From Streptomyces dengpaensis (GTDB lineage: Bacteria; Actinomycetota; Actinomycetes; Streptomycetales; Streptomycetaceae), in contig NZ_CP026652.1 of the NCBI RefSeq assembly GCF_002946835.1, forward strand, positions 5,704,001 to 5,768,000: DNA of 64,000 bases, given 5' to 3'. Within the stretch, counting starts at the first letter, position 1. Every line of letters begins with the position of its first letter. Positions 61,482 through 64,000 of the stretch are shown here, one piece after another. The translations under genes and the position numbers were made by a program. The notes below the pieces were generated by a model. The model ran no database searches, was not told where the DNA came from, and was given only the letters and a program-made list of their open reading frames with translations.

Positions 61482-63434
61482 ATGCCTGCCGAATCGGTCT
61501 TCCCGCAGCTCGAAGCTCTGCTCCCGCATGTGCAGAAGCCGATCCAGTACGTCGGCGGAGAGCTCAACTCCACGGTCAAGCCCTGGGACGCCTGTGACGT
61601 CCGCTGGGCCCTGATGTACCCCGACGCGTACGAGGTCGGGCTGCCCAACCAGGGCGTCATGATCCTCTACGAGGTACTGAACGAGCGCGAGGGCGTCCTC
61701 GCCGAGCGCACGTACAGCGTCTGGCCGGACCTGGAGGAGCTGATGCGCAATCACCAGGTCCCCCAGTTCACGGTGGACAGCCACCGCCCGGTGCGTTCGT
61801 TCGACGTGTTCGGCCTGAGCTTCTCCACGGAGCTCGGCTACACGAACATGCTGGCCGCTCTGGACCTGGCCGGGATCCCCCTCGAGTCCAAGGACCGCAT
61901 GCTGGACGACCCGATCGTCCTGGCCGGCGGCCACGCGGCATTCAACCCCGAGCCGATCGCCGACTTCATCGACGCGGCAATCATCGGCGACGGCGAGCAG
62001 GCCGTGCTCGACATGACCGAGATCATCCGCGCCTGGAAGGCGGAGGGCCGCCCCGGCGGCCGCGAGGAGGTCCTGTTCCGCCTCGCGAAGACCGGCAACG
62101 TCTACATCCCGGCGTTCTACGACGTCGAGTACCTCCCCGACGGCCGTATCGCCCGCGTGGTCCCGAACAAGTCCGGCGTCCCGTGGCGCGTGTCCAAGCA
62201 CACCGTCATGGACCTCGACGAGTGGCCGTACCCCAAGCAGCCGCTCGTCCCGCTCGCGGAGACGGTCCATGAGCGCATGTCGGTCGAGATCTTCCGTGGC
62301 TGCACGCGCGGCTGCCGCTTCTGCCAGGCGGGCATGATCACGCGTCCGGTGCGCGAGCGCTCGATCACCGGCATCGGCGACATGGTCGAGAAGGGCCTGA
62401 AGGCGACGGGCTTCGAGGAGGTGGGCCTCCTGTCCCTGTCCTCCGCGGACCACTCGGAGATCGGCGACATCGCCAAGGGCCTGGCGGACCGGTACGAGGA
62501 CGACAAGATCGGCCTCTCCCTCCCCTCGACCCGCGTGGACGCCTTCAACGTCGACCTGGCGAACGAGCTGACGCGCAACGGCCGCCGCTCGGGCCTGACT
62601 TTCGCCCCCGAGGGCGGCTCCGAGCGCATGCGCAAGGTCATCAACAAGATGGTCTCGGAAGAGGACCTGATCCGCACGGTCTCCACGGCGTACGGCAACG
62701 GCTGGCGCCAGGTGAAGCTGTACTTCATGTGCGGCCTGCCGACGGAGACGGACGAGGACGTCCTGCAGATCGCCGATATGGCGATGAACGTCATCGCCGA
62801 GGGCCGCAAGGTCTCCGGCCAGAACGACATCCGCTGCACGGTGTCGATCGGCGGCTTCGTCCCCAAGCCCCACACCCCCTTCCAGTGGGCGCCCCAGCTC
62901 TCCGCCGAGGAGACGGACGCCCGCCTGGAGAAGCTCCGTGACAAGATCCGCGGCGACAAGAAGTACGGCCGCTCCATCGGCTTCCGCTACCACGACGGCA
63001 AGCCCGGCATCGTCGAGGGCCTGCTCTCGCGCGGTGACCGCCGCATCGGTTCGGTCATCCGCGCGGTCTACGAGGACGGCGGCCGCTTCGACGGCTGGCG
63101 CGAGCACTTCTCGTACGACCGCTGGATGTCCTGTGCCGAGAAGACGCTGCCGGAGTTCGGGGTAGACGTCGACTGGTACACCACCCGCGAGCGCTCCTAC
63201 GAGGAGGTCCTCCCCTGGGACCACCTCGACTCCGGTCTCGACAAGGACTGGCTCTGGGAGGACTGGCAGGACGCCCTCGACGAGACCGAGGTCGAGGACT
63301 GCCGCTGGACGCCGTGCTTCGACTGCGGCGTGTGCCCGCAGATGGACACTTGGCCACAAGTAAGTAACAGCGGCAAGAAGTTGCTGCCGCTGACGGTCAA
63401 GAAGGACGCCGCGACCAGCGGACACGCCCACTGA
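61482..63434 (+). CDS. B12-binding-like radical SAM protein (TIGR03960 type)
   Basis: A 650-residue protein. An N-terminal cobalamin-binding-like domain (about residues 25-200) precedes the radical SAM core, whose CTRGCRFCQAG gives the Cx3Cx2C cluster site (about 273). Then LSLSSADHSEI, FAPEGGSERMRKVINK and FMCGLPTETDEDV follow. A C-terminal cysteine cluster (CFDCGVCPQMD) may hold a second metal centre. The reaction is unknown. The ATG at 61482 follows GAAGGTTCGCGAG, and TAGGCT at 61439 is a possible -10. The usual partner, a TIGR03936/DUF2344 gene, does not follow. Confidence 0.9.
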   Translation: MPAESVFPQLEALLPHVQKPIQYVGGELNSTVKPWDACDVRWALMYPDAYEVGLPNQGVMILYEVLNEREGVLAERTYSVWPDLEELMRNHQVPQFTVDSHRPVRSFDVFGLSFSTELGYTNMLAALDLAGIPLESKDRMLDDPIVLAGGHAAFNPEPIADFIDAAIIGDGEQAVLDMTEIIRAWKAEGRPGGREEVLFRLAKTGNVYIPAFYDVEYLPDGRIARVVPNKSGVPWRVSKHTVMDLDEWPYPKQPLVPLAETVHERMSVEIFRGCTRGCRFCQAGMITRPVRERSITGIGDMVEKGLKATGFEEVGLLSLSSADHSEIGDIAKGLADRYEDDKIGLSLPSTRVDAFNVDLANELTRNGRRSGLTFAPEGGSERMRKVINKMVSEEDLIRTVSTAYGNGWRQVKLYFMCGLPTETDEDVLQIADMAMNVIAEGRKVSGQNDIRCTVSIGGFVPKPHTPFQWAPQLSAEETDARLEKLRDKIRGDKKYGRSIGFRYHDGKPGIVEGLLSRGDRRIGSVIRAVYEDGGRFDGWREHFSYDRWMSCAEKTLPEFGVDVDWYTTRERSYEEVLPWDHLDSGLDKDWLWEDWQDALDETEVEDCRWTPCFDCGVCPQMDTWPQVSNSGKKLLPLTVKKDAATSGHAH

Positions 63435-63435
63435 C

Positions 63436-63621
63436 GTGAGTGAGGCGTTGCAGCGCATCGTAGAGGCCCTGGGGGACGGCGGCGAGGAAGAGGCTGCTGC
63501 CGCCCTGAGGGCGCTCGGTGCTCAAAGCGGGCGGCCGAGGATCGTGCGGCAGGCGCCGAGAACGCCCCTGCCGCCGCCTGGGAGCTCTTCGGCCGTCCAC
63601 TCCGAGGTGGAGTGGGTCTGA
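63436..63621 (+). CDS. Short hypothetical protein after the radical SAM gene
   Basis: A 61-residue frame from a GTG one base after the previous stop. The first 30 residues (SEALQRIVEALGDGGEEEAA) look coding and helical; the rest (RQAPRTPLPPPGSSSAVHSE) is proline rich with weak bias. It may be the N-terminal stub of a longer gene cut short. No family recognised. Confidence 0.4.
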   Translation: MSEALQRIVEALGDGGEEEAAAALRALGAQSGRPRIVRQAPRTPLPPPGSSSAVHSEVEWV

Positions 63622-63658
63622 GGCCGGAAATCCTTTCTCTGGGCCAGTTGCGTCACTC

Positions 63659-63694
63659 GTGGGCCCGCGTGTAGACCTGCGCACGCGGGCCCAC
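63659..63694. terminator. Bidirectional hairpin, 13-bp stem
   Basis: GTGGGCCCGCGTG (63659-63671) pairs perfectly with 63682-63694. It lies between the radical SAM transcript and the convergent small gene ending at 63701. Confidence 0.88.
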
Positions 63695-63700
63695 AGCGCT

Positions 63701-63871
63701 CTATCGGCGACTGCCCAATGCCAGGAACGGCGACACGAATGCTGCCGCCTCGGCGGGGCTTGCCTTACTGGCGTAGATCAATACGAATCCGCCGATCATG
63801 GCCACAGCTCGAAACAGAGCCGTCGGCCACGGTGACGGGGGTGGCTGGCCACCCTTGTCTGAAGAGTTCAT
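63701..63871 (-). CDS. Very small membrane protein, uncharacterised
   Basis: A 56-residue protein from the ATG read at 63871 (MNSSDKGGQPPPSPWP), with one or two hydrophobic stretches (ALFRAVAMIGGFVLIYAS and AEAAAFVSPFLAL). GAAGGGG lies 12 bases upstream. Base composition is AT-richer than in neighbouring genes. Short membrane proteins of this kind occur on Streptomyces mobile elements, but nothing else here proves one. Confidence 0.5.
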   Translation of the reverse strand: MNSSDKGGQPPPSPWPTALFRAVAMIGGFVLIYASKASPAEAAAFVSPFLALGSRR

Positions 63872-63900
63872 ACTGAAGTTGCCCCTTCCGCAGGAGGTGG

Positions 63901-63958
63901 GCAAGGCATAGAGGTCACTTGTTTCGTTTCTCAGGCGTGCAGGTGACCTCTTCCTTGC
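63901..63958. repeat. Large interrupted inverted repeat at the right edge
   Basis: GCAAGG-N3-AGAGGTCAC (63901-63918) is matched by GTGACCTCT-N1-CCTTGC (63943-63958), with a 24-base centre. It stands upstream of the small minus-strand gene and could be an operator or a terminator for something beyond the window. Confidence 0.65.
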
Positions 63959-64000
63959 TTCTGAAGGTATGCATGCACCTTCAGGTGGCCAAGCTTCCCC

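Overview
This is a high-GC actinobacterial chromosome segment, almost certainly from a Streptomyces. Almost every codon in the recognised genes ends in G or C, GTG starts are common, and the gene set (two clpP genes followed by clpX, mreBCD with a penicillin-binding protein 2 and a RodA homologue, a DUF4233 gene beside folC and ndk, an Eis-like acetyltransferase) is typical of that genus. I see no prophage, insertion sequence, CRISPR array or secondary-metabolite cluster. Most of it reads as conserved core chromosome with small patches of decay and repeat expansion.

Layout. 1-5600: 3' end of malQ, a small membrane protein, a TetR regulator facing a four-site palindrome array and the remnant of a monooxygenase, a secreted trypsin-like protease, and a frameshifted gene. 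5600-12100: aminopeptidase N, a DUF1203 protein, a MazEF-type toxin-antitoxin pair, asd, and a sigma factor with a membrane partner. 12100-25800: secreted subtilase, a gutted CGNR zinc-finger gene, Tat-exported metallophosphoesterase, isochorismatase-like hydrolase, an AbiEi/DUF559-like protein, a second aminopeptidase N, a DsbA-like nitroreductase homologue, and a scar joining the 3' ends of a GDPD and a sugar kinase. 25800-41000: two amino-acid permeases, bioY, a sortase-substrate-like surface protein divergent from a Ser/Thr kinase, rpiB, a DNA glycosylase, Eis-like GNAT, PP2C phosphatase, HD hydrolase, acyltransferase. 41000-64000: tRNA-Gly and tRNA-Pro, the tig-clpP1-clpP2-clpX proteostasis block, valS-folC-DUF4233-ndk, the mreB/C/D-mrdA-rodA cell-shape cluster, a CYTH-CHAD protein and a TIGR03960-like radical SAM protein. 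The right edge is AT-richer and holds only very small genes.

How the parts work together. The tig/clpP/clpX genes form a folding and proteolysis block with a dyad upstream that resembles a ClgR site. The mre-mrdA-rodA genes form the lateral-wall and spore-wall synthesis module, with tight or overlapping junctions. The valS-folC-ndk genes are housekeeping.

Two repeat phenomena run through the window and are the most unusual things in it. First, short tandem arrays (unit 12 to 34 bp) sit on or just after the stop codons of at least ten genes, and in several the stop codon is part of the repeated unit. Second, an interspersed intergenic element of about 100 bp, in six copies and both orientations, has complementary ends and an internal hairpin. 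All functional assignments are from reading the sequence and from family knowledge. No database search was run.
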